Positions 9,046 to 18,896 of a DNA stretch of 64,000 nucleotides are shown here, in pieces; position 1 is the first letter of the stretch; the number at the start of each line of letters is the position of its first letter. Where the stretch lies: NCBI GenBank assembly GCA_024123915.1, contig CP099650.1, positions 868,001 through 932,000 of the forward strand, given 5' to 3'. A program made the position numbers and the translations under genes. The notes below the pieces were generated by a model. It searched no databases. It saw nothing but the letters and a program-made list of their open reading frames with translations, and was not told the origin of the DNA. The DNA comes from Oxalobacteraceae bacterium OTU3CAMAD1 (GTDB lineage: Bacteria; Pseudomonadota; Gammaproteobacteria; Burkholderiales; Burkholderiaceae_D).

Positions 9046-10320
9046 ATGAATGTGCTGGTGATAGGTGCGACGGGTTTGATCGGGGGCCACGTGCTGCGTG
9101 CCTTGCGCGCGGCCGGTTGCGTGGCCGTCGGCGCCAGCCGCCGCCGTCCGGCCGACGAGCGCGCGGACGAGTGGATCGAGCTGGACTTTGGCGGCATGAC
9201 GCGCGAGCAGGATTGGCTGCCGCTGTTGGCCGGCTTCGATGCCGTGGTCAACTGCGTCGGCATCATCCGCGAGGCGCGCGCGGGCGATTTCGACCGCCTC
9301 CACCGCGCCGCGCCGGTGGCGCTGTTCGCCGCCTGCGAGCGGCTCGGCGTGCGCCGCGTGGTGCAGGTGTCGGCGCTGGGCAGCCATCCCGACGCGGCCA
9401 CCGGCTACTGGCGCAGCAAGGGCGCGGCCGAGGTCGATCTGCTGGCGCGCCGGCTCGGCGCCACCATCGTCCGGCCGTCGCTGGTGTATGGCGACGAGGG
9501 GGCCAGCAGCGTCATGTTCCGCATGCTGGCGACCCTGCCGGTGCTGATGATGCCGATGGCGCACCGCGCCCGGGTGCAGCCGATCCACGTCGACGACCTG
9601 GCGCCGATCGTGGTGCGGCTGGTGATGGAACAGGGCGCGGTGCCGCGCGAGCTGGCGGTGGTCGGCCCGCGCGCGGCCACGATGGCCAGTTATCTCGGCG
9701 CGCTGCGCGACGGCATGGAGGCGGCGCCGGCGCTGGTGATGGATTTGCCGATGTCTGTGGCGCGCGTGGTGGCGCGGGTGGCCGGCATGATGCCGTCGAG
9801 CGCGCTAACGCCGGAGTCGCTGCTGATGCTGGAGCGCAGCGCCGACGGCGGTAACACCGCCGATCCGGCGCCGGCCGCCGCGTTGCTGGGCCGTCCGCTG
9901 CGCGACCCGTCACGCTTCACGCGTCCGCATCAGCGCATCGTCTCCGTCTGGTCGTGGGGCGCGCAACTGGTCACCTTGGCGATGGCGATCCTGTGGCTGG
10001 TCACGGCCTACGTGTCGTGGTTCGCCTGGCCTCATGCCGAGAGCATGGCGTGGCTGGGCGCGTGCGGCGTGCCGGCCGCCTGGCAGGAACCGATGCTGCT
10101 GGCGGCCAGTCTGACCGATGCCACCATCGGGGTGCTGTTGTTGCTGCGCCCGCGCCGCTGGCTGTGGGGGCTGCAGTTGGCGCTGGTCGGCGGCTATACG
10201 ATGGTCCTGAGCGTGTGTCTGCCGCAGTTCTGGCTGCACCCGTTCGGACCGCTGAGCAAGAACCTGCCGTTGCTGGCGGTGATGGCGGTGATGTGGCGCC
10301 TGAGCGCCAGAAAGGATTGA
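9046..10320 (+). CDS. SDR-family NAD(P)-binding protein with DoxX-like C-terminal membrane domain
   Basis: The start at 9046 has a strong GGAGG at 9036-9040; upstream in-frame starts lack one. The product is 424 residues. An N-terminal Rossmann fold (MNVLVIGATGLIGGHVLRAL) of the atypical SDR type runs to about residue 285, with VVNCVGIIREARAGDFD and YWRSKGAAEVDLL regions. It is followed by four predicted membrane helices resembling DoxX-like domains (about 300-420). Such fusions are known in proteobacteria but not characterised. The position after a membrane-bound epimerase, with a DUF2269 membrane protein next, points to redox or isomerisation chemistry on a lipid-soluble substrate; this is inference. 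Confidence 0.85.
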   Translation: MNVLVIGATGLIGGHVLRALRAAGCVAVGASRRRPADERADEWIELDFGGMTREQDWLPLLAGFDAVVNCVGIIREARAGDFDRLHRAAPVALFAACERLGVRRVVQVSALGSHPDAATGYWRSKGAAEVDLLARRLGATIVRPSLVYGDEGASSVMFRMLATLPVLMMPMAHRARVQPIHVDDLAPIVVRLVMEQGAVPRELAVVGPRAATMASYLGALRDGMEAAPALVMDLPMSVARVVARVAGMMPSSALTPESLLMLERSADGGNTADPAPAAALLGRPLRDPSRFTRPHQRIVSVWSWGAQLVTLAMAILWLVTAYVSWFAWPHAESMAWLGACGVPAAWQEPMLLAASLTDATIGVLLLLRPRRWLWGLQLALVGGYTMVLSVCLPQFWLHPFGPLSKNLPLLAVMAVMWRLSARKD

Positions 10321-10324
10321 AATC

Positions 10325-10789
10325 ATGGAATACCTGGCAGTCAAATGGGTGCATATCCTGTCGGCCACGCTGATGTTCGGCACCGGCTTCGGCACGGCGT
10401 TTTATATGTTCTTCGTCAACCGCACGCGCAACGTGCAGGCGATGGCGGTTGTCACGCGGCTGGTGGCCAAGGCCGACTGGTGGTTCACCACGCCGTCGGT
10501 GATCCTGCAGCCGCTGTCTGGCTTCTGGATGATCCACCTGGCGGGTTTTCCATTGTCGTCGCGCTGGATCGTCTGGTCGTTCGCCTTGTATCTGCTGGCC
10601 GGCGCCTGCTGGCTGCCGGTGGTGTGGCTGCAATTGAAGATGCGCGACATGGCCGCGCAGGCCGCCGCGACCGGCGCGCAACTGCCGGCGCGCTACTGGC
10701 GCTACGAGAAGATCTGGACCGCCCTCGGCTTCCCGGCCTTCATCGGACTGCTGGTGGTGTACTGGTTGATGGTGCACAAGCCGGCTTAG
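10325..10789 (+). CDS. DUF2269 family integral membrane protein
   Basis: The protein is 154 residues with four predicted helices. It starts MEYLAVKWVHILSATLMFGTGFGTAF, the usual opening of DUF2269 proteins, which carry a conserved Lys and His in the first helix. It begins five bases after the preceding stop and closes the operon that starts at 6398. No function is known for the family. Its occurrence with a DoxX-like fusion protein suggests a small membrane redox or transport unit. Confidence 0.83.
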   Translation: MEYLAVKWVHILSATLMFGTGFGTAFYMFFVNRTRNVQAMAVVTRLVAKADWWFTTPSVILQPLSGFWMIHLAGFPLSSRWIVWSFALYLLAGACWLPVVWLQLKMRDMAAQAAATGAQLPARYWRYEKIWTALGFPAFIGLLVVYWLMVHKPA

Positions 10790-10866
10790 ATGTGGCCCGG
10801 GCCTCGCCTCCAAGGTGATCTGGCTCCAGCGGGAACTGATCGATGCGGGCGGTCCGATGCGCAGCC

Positions 10867-11637
10867 TTATTCTTGATAACCTGGCTGACCCCGCACAGGC
10901 ACGACCTTGCCTTGCCAGCCGCCATTTTCCATTGCGATGACCAGGCAGTCGCCCGGTCCGTCGGCACGGGCCAGCAGGACGCCGCCGGCGGTCCACACGG
11001 CGCTGCCTCCGGCGGCGTCGTAACCGCCCGACGGTGCGGCGTGATTGGCCATCAACACGCCGATCCCGAAATCGGCGGCGTAGTGTTCGAGCAGCGCCGT
11101 GTCGTGCGCATACCCGCCTTTGGAGATCAGCACGCCAGCCAAATACAGCGTGGCGCCCGCCCCGGCGGCCGCCGCCACGTGGGCGCGGTGCGTGATGTCG
11201 GCGCAGATCGCGAGCGCGTAGCGGTGGCCGAGTAGCGAGCTGACGTGTGTTTCGATGTGGCCGGCCCGGGCGTAACGATCCTCGCCGGCATGTAAAAATT
11301 GTTTACGGTAGACGCCGACTTCGCCGTTCGGCCCGTAGGCGAACGCCGCGATGCAGGGCAGGGCCGCCTCGCCGTCCGCCGTGGGGGCGCCGACGACGAC
11401 GGTCATGCCGGCGGCGATGGCGGCCTCGCGGATCGGCGCCAGCGTGGCGTCGTCGGGGGCGAGCGCGCAGCCGCGCAGCAGTGGCAATTCATAGCCGCTC
11501 AGCGACAGCTCAGGGAACACCAAAAGTTCGACGCCGTGCTCGCGCGCCGCGTCGATGAATGCCAAGTGGATGCGCACATTGGCTTCCACGTCGCCGGCGA
11601 CCGATGGCGATTGCGCCGCAGCCATACAAATAGACAT
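10867..11637 (-). CDS. Carbon-nitrogen hydrolase (nitrilase superfamily)
   Basis: The 256-residue protein has the Glu-Lys-Cys triad of the superfamily: Glu43 in LLVFPELSLSGYE, a lysine in VYRKQFLHAGEDRYA, and a cysteine in YALAICADITHRAHV. The order and spacing are those of amidase-type members that hydrolyse small carboxamides or N-carbamoyl compounds, rather than true nitrilases. It has no signal peptide, so it is cytosolic. It is separated from the upstream minus-strand gene by a 128-nt gap that holds a facing pair of repeats, and it may have its own promoter. The exact substrate cannot be read from the sequence. Confidence 0.9.
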   Translation of the reverse strand: MSICMAAAQSPSVAGDVEANVRIHLAFIDAAREHGVELLVFPELSLSGYELPLLRGCALAPDDATLAPIREAAIAAGMTVVVGAPTADGEAALPCIAAFAYGPNGEVGVYRKQFLHAGEDRYARAGHIETHVSSLLGHRYALAICADITHRAHVAAAAGAGATLYLAGVLISKGGYAHDTALLEHYAADFGIGVLMANHAAPSGGYDAAGGSAVWTAGGVLLARADGPGDCLVIAMENGGWQGKVVPVRGQPGYQE

Positions 11638-11664
11638 AAGTATTTTCCTCTCCAGTGTTCAAAC

Positions 11665-11753
11665 CCGGGGTAAGGTCCGCCATTGTTACACGGCCTGGTC
11701 TGTAAAGGGGCGATACGGCCGAGCACGTGTAGCATTGGAGGACCCGACCCCGG
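11665..11753. repeat. Facing pair of degenerate 21-nt repeat half-sites
   Basis: Two copies of the element whose best form contains AATGGAGGACCTGACCCC face each other here, at 11665-11685 (minus orientation) and 11733-11753 (plus). Each differs by two bases from the consensus seen near 61150 and 62704. The whole gap between the nitrilase and phosphoethanolamine transferase genes is thus a REP/BIME-like inverted pair. Confidence 0.8.
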
Positions 11754-11765
11754 AGTTTATGCAGC

Positions 11766-13481
11766 TCACTTCTCTTGCTTGAGCGGCTTGCCCTTGTCCA
11801 TCACTTCGCGGCAGTCGCCTTTGAAGCTGGCGTTGTCGTAGTTGCTCCAGCCGTAGCTGTCGACGTAGCGCTTGTGCGGCTTGAAGCGCTTGTTGATGAA
11901 GCTCCATTCCAGCCGCTCGTCGCCGTATTGGATGTCGCCCAGGTCGAGCAGCGTGTGGAAGATGTTTTCCGTCGCCAGTCTGGCTTTGCGGTGGCGTAGC
12001 AGTTGCCTGACCTTGTCCGGATAGCGCTCCCTGTATTCGTCCGAATACCACACCAGCGCCGGCACATGGAATTCGTGCTGCGTGTTGTGGCCGTGGAAGG
12101 CGAGGTTGCAGCTGCCGTCGTATAAGGTCTGGCCGTGGTCGGCGACGTACATCATCGACGTCAGCTGCGCCGTGTCCTTGAGCTGGCCGATCACCTGCGC
12201 CAGGAACCAGTCCGTGTACAGGATCGAGTTGTCGTAGCTGTTGTTCATCTCCGGCTTGATCTTGAGGTCGGTGTGCACCGGTTTATCGACGCCGTACAGC
12301 GACGGCTGCCATTTGTCGAAGTCCTTGGGGTAGCGCTGGCTGTAGTTCCAGTGGCTGCCCAGCGTGTGCAGCACGATCAGCTTTTTCGGCGCCGGGTCGG
12401 CGATCGCGTGCCGTAGCGGTTCGAGCAGGATCTGGTCGAGGTTGGAGCGGCTTTTGTAGCCGCCCAGGTTCATGAACTGGATCACGTCCGCTTCCTTGGC
12501 GAACACCGATACCGGCGTGTCGAACTCGCCGAACGAGATCTGGTTCGATAGCCACCAGGTCTTGAAGCCGGCTTCCTTGTAGGCGGTGAGGAAGGATTTC
12601 TCCGAGAAGCCTTCCTTGAGGCTTTGCATCGCCGGCTTGCGCGAGATGATGACCGGGATCGACAGCCGCGTCGCCGACACCGCCGTGATGACGTCGCTCA
12701 GCGCCACCAGGTTCGGTTCCTGGCGCAGCAGCGGCGTGGTGTCGCGCGCGTAGCCGTTGATGCCCCAGCGGTCGTAGCGCGACGATTCGCCCAGCACCAT
12801 GATGACGATTTCCGGCCGTTCGTTGTCCTGCGGCTGGTGCGCCTGGAAATGGAAGGCGCTGCTGCGCTCGCCGAGGCGCGCCAGGTAGAGCCGCTCCTTG
12901 TAAAAGTCCAGCCCGCGCGCCGGCAAGCCCAGCGGCCACGACGAGGCGAAGTCGTTAAAACTCAGCGGCGAGCGGCCGCTGGCCGCCAGTCCGCCCAACA
13001 CCACTAATATAGAGAGCGCGATCCAGCGGCTTTTGCCGCGCCACGCCAGCGCCGGGCTGCGGCGGGCCGCCAGCTGGATCGCCAGCCACCAGCCGAGCAC
13101 GGCGAGCATGACGCCGGCCATCAGCCAGATCTTGTTTCCCAGGAATTCCATCGCCTCCTTGGGGCTGCTCTCGGCGATGATGCCCAGGTGGTGGGTGGAA
13201 ATGCCCTGGCCGTAGTACATGAACAGGTACATCTCGGTCGGCAGCGCCAGCAGCGCCGGCAGCAGCAGCCAGTGGAACCAGGCGGGGCGCTGGAACACGG
13301 CCCACACCGCGAGCCAGGCCAGCAGTTCGGCGGCGAGGATGCGCCCCAGGTCCGGCACTTGTCGACCTAGCAACAACGGCACGCACGGCACCAGCGACAA
13401 CAGCAGGTAGCTGGCGAGCACGAACAGCGGGGCGGGGCGTAACAGCGGAGTCGGGGACGGTACGGTGAAGAGGCGGCGCAT
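11766..13481 (-). CDS. Phosphoethanolamine transferase (EptA/CptA family)
   Basis: The 571-residue protein has four or five N-terminal membrane helices (to about residue 165) and a periplasmic sulfatase-fold domain. Metal and active-site elements can be seen: MVLGESSRYDRWG, a probable nucleophile threonine in VSATRLSIP, HTLGSHWNYSQRYP, YVADHGQTLYDG and HGHNTQHEFHVP. Family members move phosphoethanolamine from phosphatidylethanolamine to lipid A or core sugars. Variation from EptA (SATRLSIP rather than the usual GTSTAxSVP) leans towards the CptA-like or an uncharacterised subgroup. It is a single minus-strand gene, divergent from the str operon. Polymyxin resistance should not be assumed from sequence alone. 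Confidence 0.85.
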   Translation of the reverse strand: MRRLFTVPSPTPLLRPAPLFVLASYLLLSLVPCVPLLLGRQVPDLGRILAAELLAWLAVWAVFQRPAWFHWLLLPALLALPTEMYLFMYYGQGISTHHLGIIAESSPKEAMEFLGNKIWLMAGVMLAVLGWWLAIQLAARRSPALAWRGKSRWIALSILVVLGGLAASGRSPLSFNDFASSWPLGLPARGLDFYKERLYLARLGERSSAFHFQAHQPQDNERPEIVIMVLGESSRYDRWGINGYARDTTPLLRQEPNLVALSDVITAVSATRLSIPVIISRKPAMQSLKEGFSEKSFLTAYKEAGFKTWWLSNQISFGEFDTPVSVFAKEADVIQFMNLGGYKSRSNLDQILLEPLRHAIADPAPKKLIVLHTLGSHWNYSQRYPKDFDKWQPSLYGVDKPVHTDLKIKPEMNNSYDNSILYTDWFLAQVIGQLKDTAQLTSMMYVADHGQTLYDGSCNLAFHGHNTQHEFHVPALVWYSDEYRERYPDKVRQLLRHRKARLATENIFHTLLDLGDIQYGDERLEWSFINKRFKPHKRYVDSYGWSNYDNASFKGDCREVMDKGKPLKQEK

Positions 13482-13582
13482 TCCAGGGGCAAGATGTGTT
13501 AATGTTTGCCATTATCAGCCGTTTCCTTGCTTCCGGGCCAGTTTTTAGCGGCCCGCCACGTCGCATGTTGCCGCGAAAAAGT

Positions 13583-13611
13583 TTGACTGGTCATCCGATC
13601 ACGTCTATACT
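13583..13611 (+). promoter_or_regulatory. str operon promoter
   Basis: TTGACT (13583-13588) and TATACT (13606-13611) lie 17 nt apart, a strong sigma-70 match. Transcription would begin near 13618, leaving a leader of about 155 nt before rpsL. Confidence 0.8.
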
Positions 13612-13702
13612 CGCGAGTTCTCTATTTAGTCTGCGCATCGTATACGCTGTTTCAGGCCGCTCCCTGTGAGTGGCTATTCGCGCCTCCGCTGCACATTAGA
13701 TC

Positions 13703-13737
13703 GGGACTAGGTTTTAGTCCCCGGACATGTTGTCCGG
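13703..13737 (+). promoter_or_regulatory. Tandem hairpins in the rpsL leader
   Basis: Two perfect 7-bp stems follow each other without a gap: GGGACTA/TAGTCCC (13703-13709 with 13715-13721) and CCGGACA/TGTCCGG (13721-13727 with 13731-13737). They end 35 nt before the rpsL start. No U-tract follows, so they are more likely a leader regulatory or processing structure than a terminator. Confidence 0.6.
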
Positions 13738-13772
13738 GTGTTCAACGTTGTTATTTAGTTGGGTTTAGAACG

Positions 13773-14156
13773 ATGCCAACCATCAATCAACTGATTCGCA
13801 ATCCACGTGTCGCTCTGACCGTGAAAAGCAAATCGCCGGCGCTGGAAAACAGCCCGCAAAAACGTGGTGTTTGCACCCGTGTGTACACCACCACTCCTAA
13901 GAAGCCTAACTCGGCTTTGCGTAAAGTCGCCAAAGTGCGTCTGACCAACGGTTTCGAAGTCATTTCGTACATCGGCGGTGAAGGCCACAACTTGCAAGAG
14001 CACAGCGTTGTCCTGCTGCGCGGCGGCCGCGTAAAAGATTTGCCGGGTGTGCGTTACCACATGGTTCGCGGTGCACTGGATACCCAGGGCGTCAAAGACC
14101 GTAAGCAAGCCCGCTCGAAATACGGTACCAAGCGCGCCAAGGCTGGTAAGAAGTAA
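13773..14156 (+). CDS. rpsL: 30S ribosomal protein S12
   Basis: The product is 127 residues, slightly longer than the 124 of Escherichia coli because of a basic KAGKK end. S12 sits at the decoding centre of the 30S subunit and helps control accuracy. The [13 protein letters not shown] loop and the [13 protein letters not shown] loop are both of wild-type form, so the lysines whose change gives streptomycin resistance are intact. It opens the str operon, behind the promoter at 13583 and a structured leader. A 151-nt spacer separates it from rpsG. Confidence 0.99.
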   Translation: MPTINQLIRNPRVALTVKSKSPALENSPQKRGVCTRVYTTTPKKPNSALRKVAKVRLTNGFEVISYIGGEGHNLQEHSVVLLRGGRVKDLPGVRYHMVRGALDTQGVKDRKQARSKYGTKRAKAGKK

Positions 14157-14206
14157 TCTGCATTAAAAAAGTTTTCGCTCGGTGGCAGCTAGCTTAGTGA
14201 ATGTAA

Positions 14207-14224
14207 TCGACCGCAACTGGTCGA
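14207..14224 (+). promoter_or_regulatory. Stem-loop in the rpsL-rpsG spacer, candidate S7 control site
   Basis: TCGACC (14207-14212) pairs perfectly with GGTCGA (14219-14224) around a 6-nt loop, in a spacer of 151 nt. In Escherichia coli S7 binds the rpsL-rpsG intercistronic RNA to control the operon; the analogy is inference, as the primary sequence is not recognisably the same. Confidence 0.35.
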
Positions 14225-14307
14225 GTAAGTGGATGGCTATGATGGCCCTCCGCGAGAGTGCGAATCCCATATCTGCGCACCTCAACTGAAGATTGAAAGG
14301 AATTGAT

Positions 14308-14778
14308 ATGCCACGTCGTCGTGAAGTACCCAAGCGCGAAATTCTGCCGGATCCAAAATTCGGCAACACGGATGTCGCCAAATTCGTGAACGTTCTGATG
14401 CTGTCCGGTAAAAAATCGGTCGCAGAAAACATCATCTACGGTGCCTTCGAGCACATCGCTTCGAAATCCGGCAAAGATCCGCTGGAAGTGTTCGCTACCG
14501 CGATCAACAACGCCAAGCCACTGGTTGAAGTCAAATCCCGTCGCGTCGGTGGTGCAAACTACCAGGTGCCGGTCGAAGTACGCCCAGTGCGCCGTATGGC
14601 TCTGTCGATGCGTTGGTTGCGCGAAGCCGCGAACAAGCGCAGCGAAAAATCCATGCCACAACGCCTCGGCGGTGAGCTGATGGAAGCGGCCGAAGGCCGT
14701 GGCGGTGCGATGAAGCGTCGCGATGAAGTGCACCGCATGGCTGAAGCGAACAAGGCGTTCTCGCACTTCCGCTTCTAA
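14308..14778 (+). CDS. rpsG: 30S ribosomal protein S7
   Basis: The ATG at 14308 ([10 protein letters not shown]) follows a GAAAGGAA ribosome-binding site; an in-frame upstream start at 14293 would put that site inside the gene. The product is 156 residues, the usual bacterial length. S7 starts assembly of the 30S head by binding the 3' major domain of 16S rRNA, and lies near the E site. The second gene of the str operon. The spacer to fusA holds a stem (GGCCAGA/TCTGGCT, 14786-14809) and a weaker GAG/CTC hairpin before a T7 run (14824-14843), which may tune fusA read-through. Confidence 0.99.
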   Translation: MPRRREVPKREILPDPKFGNTDVAKFVNVLMLSGKKSVAENIIYGAFEHIASKSGKDPLEVFATAINNAKPLVEVKSRRVGGANYQVPVEVRPVRRMALSMRWLREAANKRSEKSMPQRLGGELMEAAEGRGGAMKRRDEVHRMAEANKAFSHFRF

Positions 14779-14892
14779 TAAAATCGGCCAGATCCTTGAT
14801 GGTCTGGCTGTTATCTGTTGTTCGAGGCCGGGCTCATTTTTTTCCCAAAAAATGGTGCTCGGTTTTGTCCATTCAAAGATTTAGGAATAACT

Positions 14893-16998
<2,106 letters not shown>

Positions 16999-17011
16999 TT
17001 TTCGTATTTTT

Positions 17012-17038
17012 GCGGGTGGGGGAGATCCTCCCGCCCGC
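17012..17038 (+). promoter_or_regulatory. Stem-loop between fusA and tuf
   Basis: GCGGGTGGGGG (17012-17022) pairs with CTCCCGCCCGC (17028-17038) with two G-U pairs and a 5-nt loop. It is followed by ATATTTAAAA and not by a true U-tract, so it is probably a processing or stabilising structure within the operon mRNA. Confidence 0.55.
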
Positions 17039-17070
17039 ATATTTAAAACATTGTTCTAAGGAAGAATAAA

Positions 17071-18261
17071 ATGGCAAAAGGTAAATTCGAACGGACCAAG
17101 CCGCACGTCAACGTCGGCACCATCGGCCACGTCGACCACGGCAAGACCACCCTGACCGCTGCAATCGCTACCGTTCTGTCGAAGAAATTCGGCGGCGAAG
17201 CGAAAGCCTACGACCAGATCGATGCGGCACCGGAAGAAAAAGCACGCGGCATCACCATCAACACCGCGCACGTCGAGTACGAAACCGCTGCCCGTCACTA
17301 CGCACACGTTGACTGCCCAGGCCACGCCGACTACATCAAAAACATGATCACCGGCGCGGCACAGATGGACGGCGCGATCCTGGTTTGCTCCGCAGCTGAC
17401 GGCCCAATGCCACAGACCCGCGAGCACATCCTGCTGGCCCGCCAGGTTGGCGTTCCATACATCATCGTGTTCCTGAACAAGTGCGACCTGGTCGACGACG
17501 CAGAACTGCTGGAACTGGTCGAAATGGAAGTTCGCGAGTTGTTGTCGAAATACGAATTCCCAGGCGACGACGTGCCTATCATCAAAGGTTCGGCCCGTAT
17601 GGCGCTGGAAGGCAAAGAAGGCGAAATGGGCGTTGACGCGATCATGCGTCTGGCCGACGCACTGGACAGCTACATCCCTACGCCAGAGCGCGCAGTCGAT
17701 GGCGCCTTCCTGATGCCAGTGGAAGACGTGTTCTCGATCTCGGGTCGCGGTACCGTTGTGACCGGTCGTATCGAGCGCGGCATCATCAAAGTCGGCGAAG
17801 AGATCGAAATCGTCGGCATCACCGACACCGTCAAGACCACTTGCACCGGCGTGGAAATGTTCCGCAAGCTGCTGGACCAGGGTCAAGCCGGCGACAACGT
17901 CGGTCTGCTGCTGCGCGGCACCAAGCGTGAAGACGTACAGCGTGGTCAGGTTCTGGCCAAGCCAGGTTCGATCAAGCCGCACAACCACTTCACCGGCGAG
18001 ATCTATGTCCTGTCGAAAGATGAAGGCGGCCGTCACACCCCGTTCTTCAACAACTATCGTCCACAGTTCTACTTCCGTACGACTGACGTGACCGGTTCGA
18101 TCGAACTGCCAGCGGACAAAGAAATGGTTATGCCAGGCGACAACGTGTCGATCACCGTCAAGCTGATCAACCCGATCGCGATGGAAGAAGGCCTGCGTTT
18201 CGCTATCCGTGAAGGCGGTCGTACCGTCGGCGCGGGTGTGGTTGCTAAGATCATCGCCTAA
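17071..18261 (+). CDS. tuf: Elongation factor Tu
   Basis: The 396-residue GTPase carries aminoacyl-tRNA to the ribosomal A site. G1 is [12 protein letters not shown], switch [10 protein letters not shown], and NKCD the base motif. The ribosome-binding site is AAGGAAG. Burkholderiales usually carry two near-identical tuf genes; only this one, in the str operon, lies in the window. Codon use is strongly biased towards a small set of codons, as for the neighbouring ribosomal genes. A 14-bp stem-loop follows. Confidence 0.99.
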   Translation: MAKGKFERTKPHVNVGTIGHVDHGKTTLTAAIATVLSKKFGGEAKAYDQIDAAPEEKARGITINTAHVEYETAARHYAHVDCPGHADYIKNMITGAAQMDGAILVCSAADGPMPQTREHILLARQVGVPYIIVFLNKCDLVDDAELLELVEMEVRELLSKYEFPGDDVPIIKGSARMALEGKEGEMGVDAIMRLADALDSYIPTPERAVDGAFLMPVEDVFSISGRGTVVTGRIERGIIKVGEEIEIVGITDTVKTTCTGVEMFRKLLDQGQAGDNVGLLLRGTKREDVQRGQVLAKPGSIKPHNHFTGEIYVLSKDEGGRHTPFFNNYRPQFYFRTTDVTGSIELPADKEMVMPGDNVSITVKLINPIAMEEGLRFAIREGGRTVGAGVVAKIIA

Positions 18262-18282
18262 TTAATTTTGCGTGATTGAAAC

Positions 18283-18315
18283 AGGGTCGGCATGGTGTGA
18301 TACCATGTCGACCCT
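18283..18315 (+). promoter_or_regulatory. Long stem-loop between tuf and rpsJ
   Basis: AGGGTCGGCATGGT (18283-18296) pairs over 14 bp with ACCATGTCGACCCT (18302-18315), with one G-U pair and a GTGAT loop. No U-run follows. In Escherichia coli rpsJ is preceded by the S10 leader that L4 controls, but there is no recognisable equivalent here; a processing site or partial terminator between tuf and rpsJ is the more cautious reading. Confidence 0.6.
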
Positions 18316-18390
18316 TACGCGTTACAACTCGTTCTTTTAAATATTGCTGGCGCTACATAGTTGCCAGTTCGCTCTTTTCAAGGAAAAATC

Positions 18391-18708
18391 ATGTCCGCAC
18401 CAAACCAGAAAATCCGTATCCGCCTGAAGGCTTTCGACTACAAGCTGATCGACCAGTCCGCACTGGAAATCGTTGACACCGCTAAGCGCACCGGCGCCGT
18501 TGTCAAGGGCCCGGTCCCACTGCCAACCCGCATCCAGCGTTTCGACGTTCTGCGTTCGCCACACGTCAACAAGACCTCGCGCGACCAGTTCGAAATCCGC
18601 ACCCACCAGCGCCTGATGGACATCGTCGACCCAACCGACAAGACCGTTGACGCGCTGATGAAGCTGGACCTGCCAGCTGGCGTCGATGTCGAAATCAAAC
18701 TGCAGTAA
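18391..18708 (+). CDS. rpsJ: 30S ribosomal protein S10 (NusE)
   Basis: The ATG at 18391 ([17 protein letters not shown]) follows AAGGA; the frame opens at 18361 but the extra residues are spacer. The product is 105 residues. S10 is part of the 30S head and, as NusE, joins NusB in antitermination of rRNA transcription. In most proteobacteria rpsJ is the first gene of the S10 operon with rplC directly after it. Here two intrinsic terminators follow at once, and rplC lies 9.1 kb away, so rpsJ is the last gene of the str operon. Confidence 0.98.
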   Translation: MSAPNQKIRIRLKAFDYKLIDQSALEIVDTAKRTGAVVKGPVPLPTRIQRFDVLRSPHVNKTSRDQFEIRTHQRLMDIVDPTDKTVDALMKLDLPAGVDVEIKLQ

Positions 18709-18719
18709 TCGTTATTGAG

Positions 18720-18753
18720 CCGGTGGGCGGGGTCGTTCCCGTCCACGGTTTTT
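18720..18753 (+). terminator. First intrinsic terminator after rpsJ
   Basis: The left arm 18720-18732 pairs with 18736-18748 over 12 bp (one bulged G, two G-U pairs) around a TCG loop. Five T residues follow at 18749-18753. Confidence 0.75.
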
Positions 18754-18756
18754 AAG

Positions 18757-18797
18757 AGCCGGGCCTGTTCGCCAACGCGAGCACGCCCGGCTTTTTT
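18757..18797 (+). terminator. Second intrinsic terminator after rpsJ
   Basis: AGCCGGGC (18757-18764) pairs with GCCCGGCT (18785-18792); T residues run to 18797. The loop is long (20 nt) but the GC stem and T6 run are typical. Together with the preceding hairpin it makes a tandem terminator. Confidence 0.8.
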
Positions 18798-18807
18798 GTT
18801 GGCCGGC

Positions 18808-18896
18808 AAACCCGCACTGCCAGACAGGGTCGCACCCCTCGGGGTACGACCCTTAAGCGGCGCTGCACGCGTATCGCTACAGTCTGGCGGGTTTTT
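18808..18896. repeat. Multi-stem repeat, copy 1 (about 90 bp)
   Basis: An outer stem (AAACCCG plus CCAG pairing with CTGGCGGGTTT, with a small CACTG bulge) encloses an inner stem (GGGTCGCACCCC with GGGGTACGACCC, one mismatch) and a conserved TAAGCGGCG/GCGTAT segment. A second copy with the same architecture and compensating changes is at 42016-42106. The last six codons of the ROK gene (minus strand) lie inside this copy. Confidence 0.8.

Noticed and set aside
18283..18315. The tuf-rpsJ stem-loop as a true terminator.
   Set aside because: The 14-bp stem is strong but is followed by TACGCG and not by a T-run, and rpsJ must be expressed without a visible new promoter.
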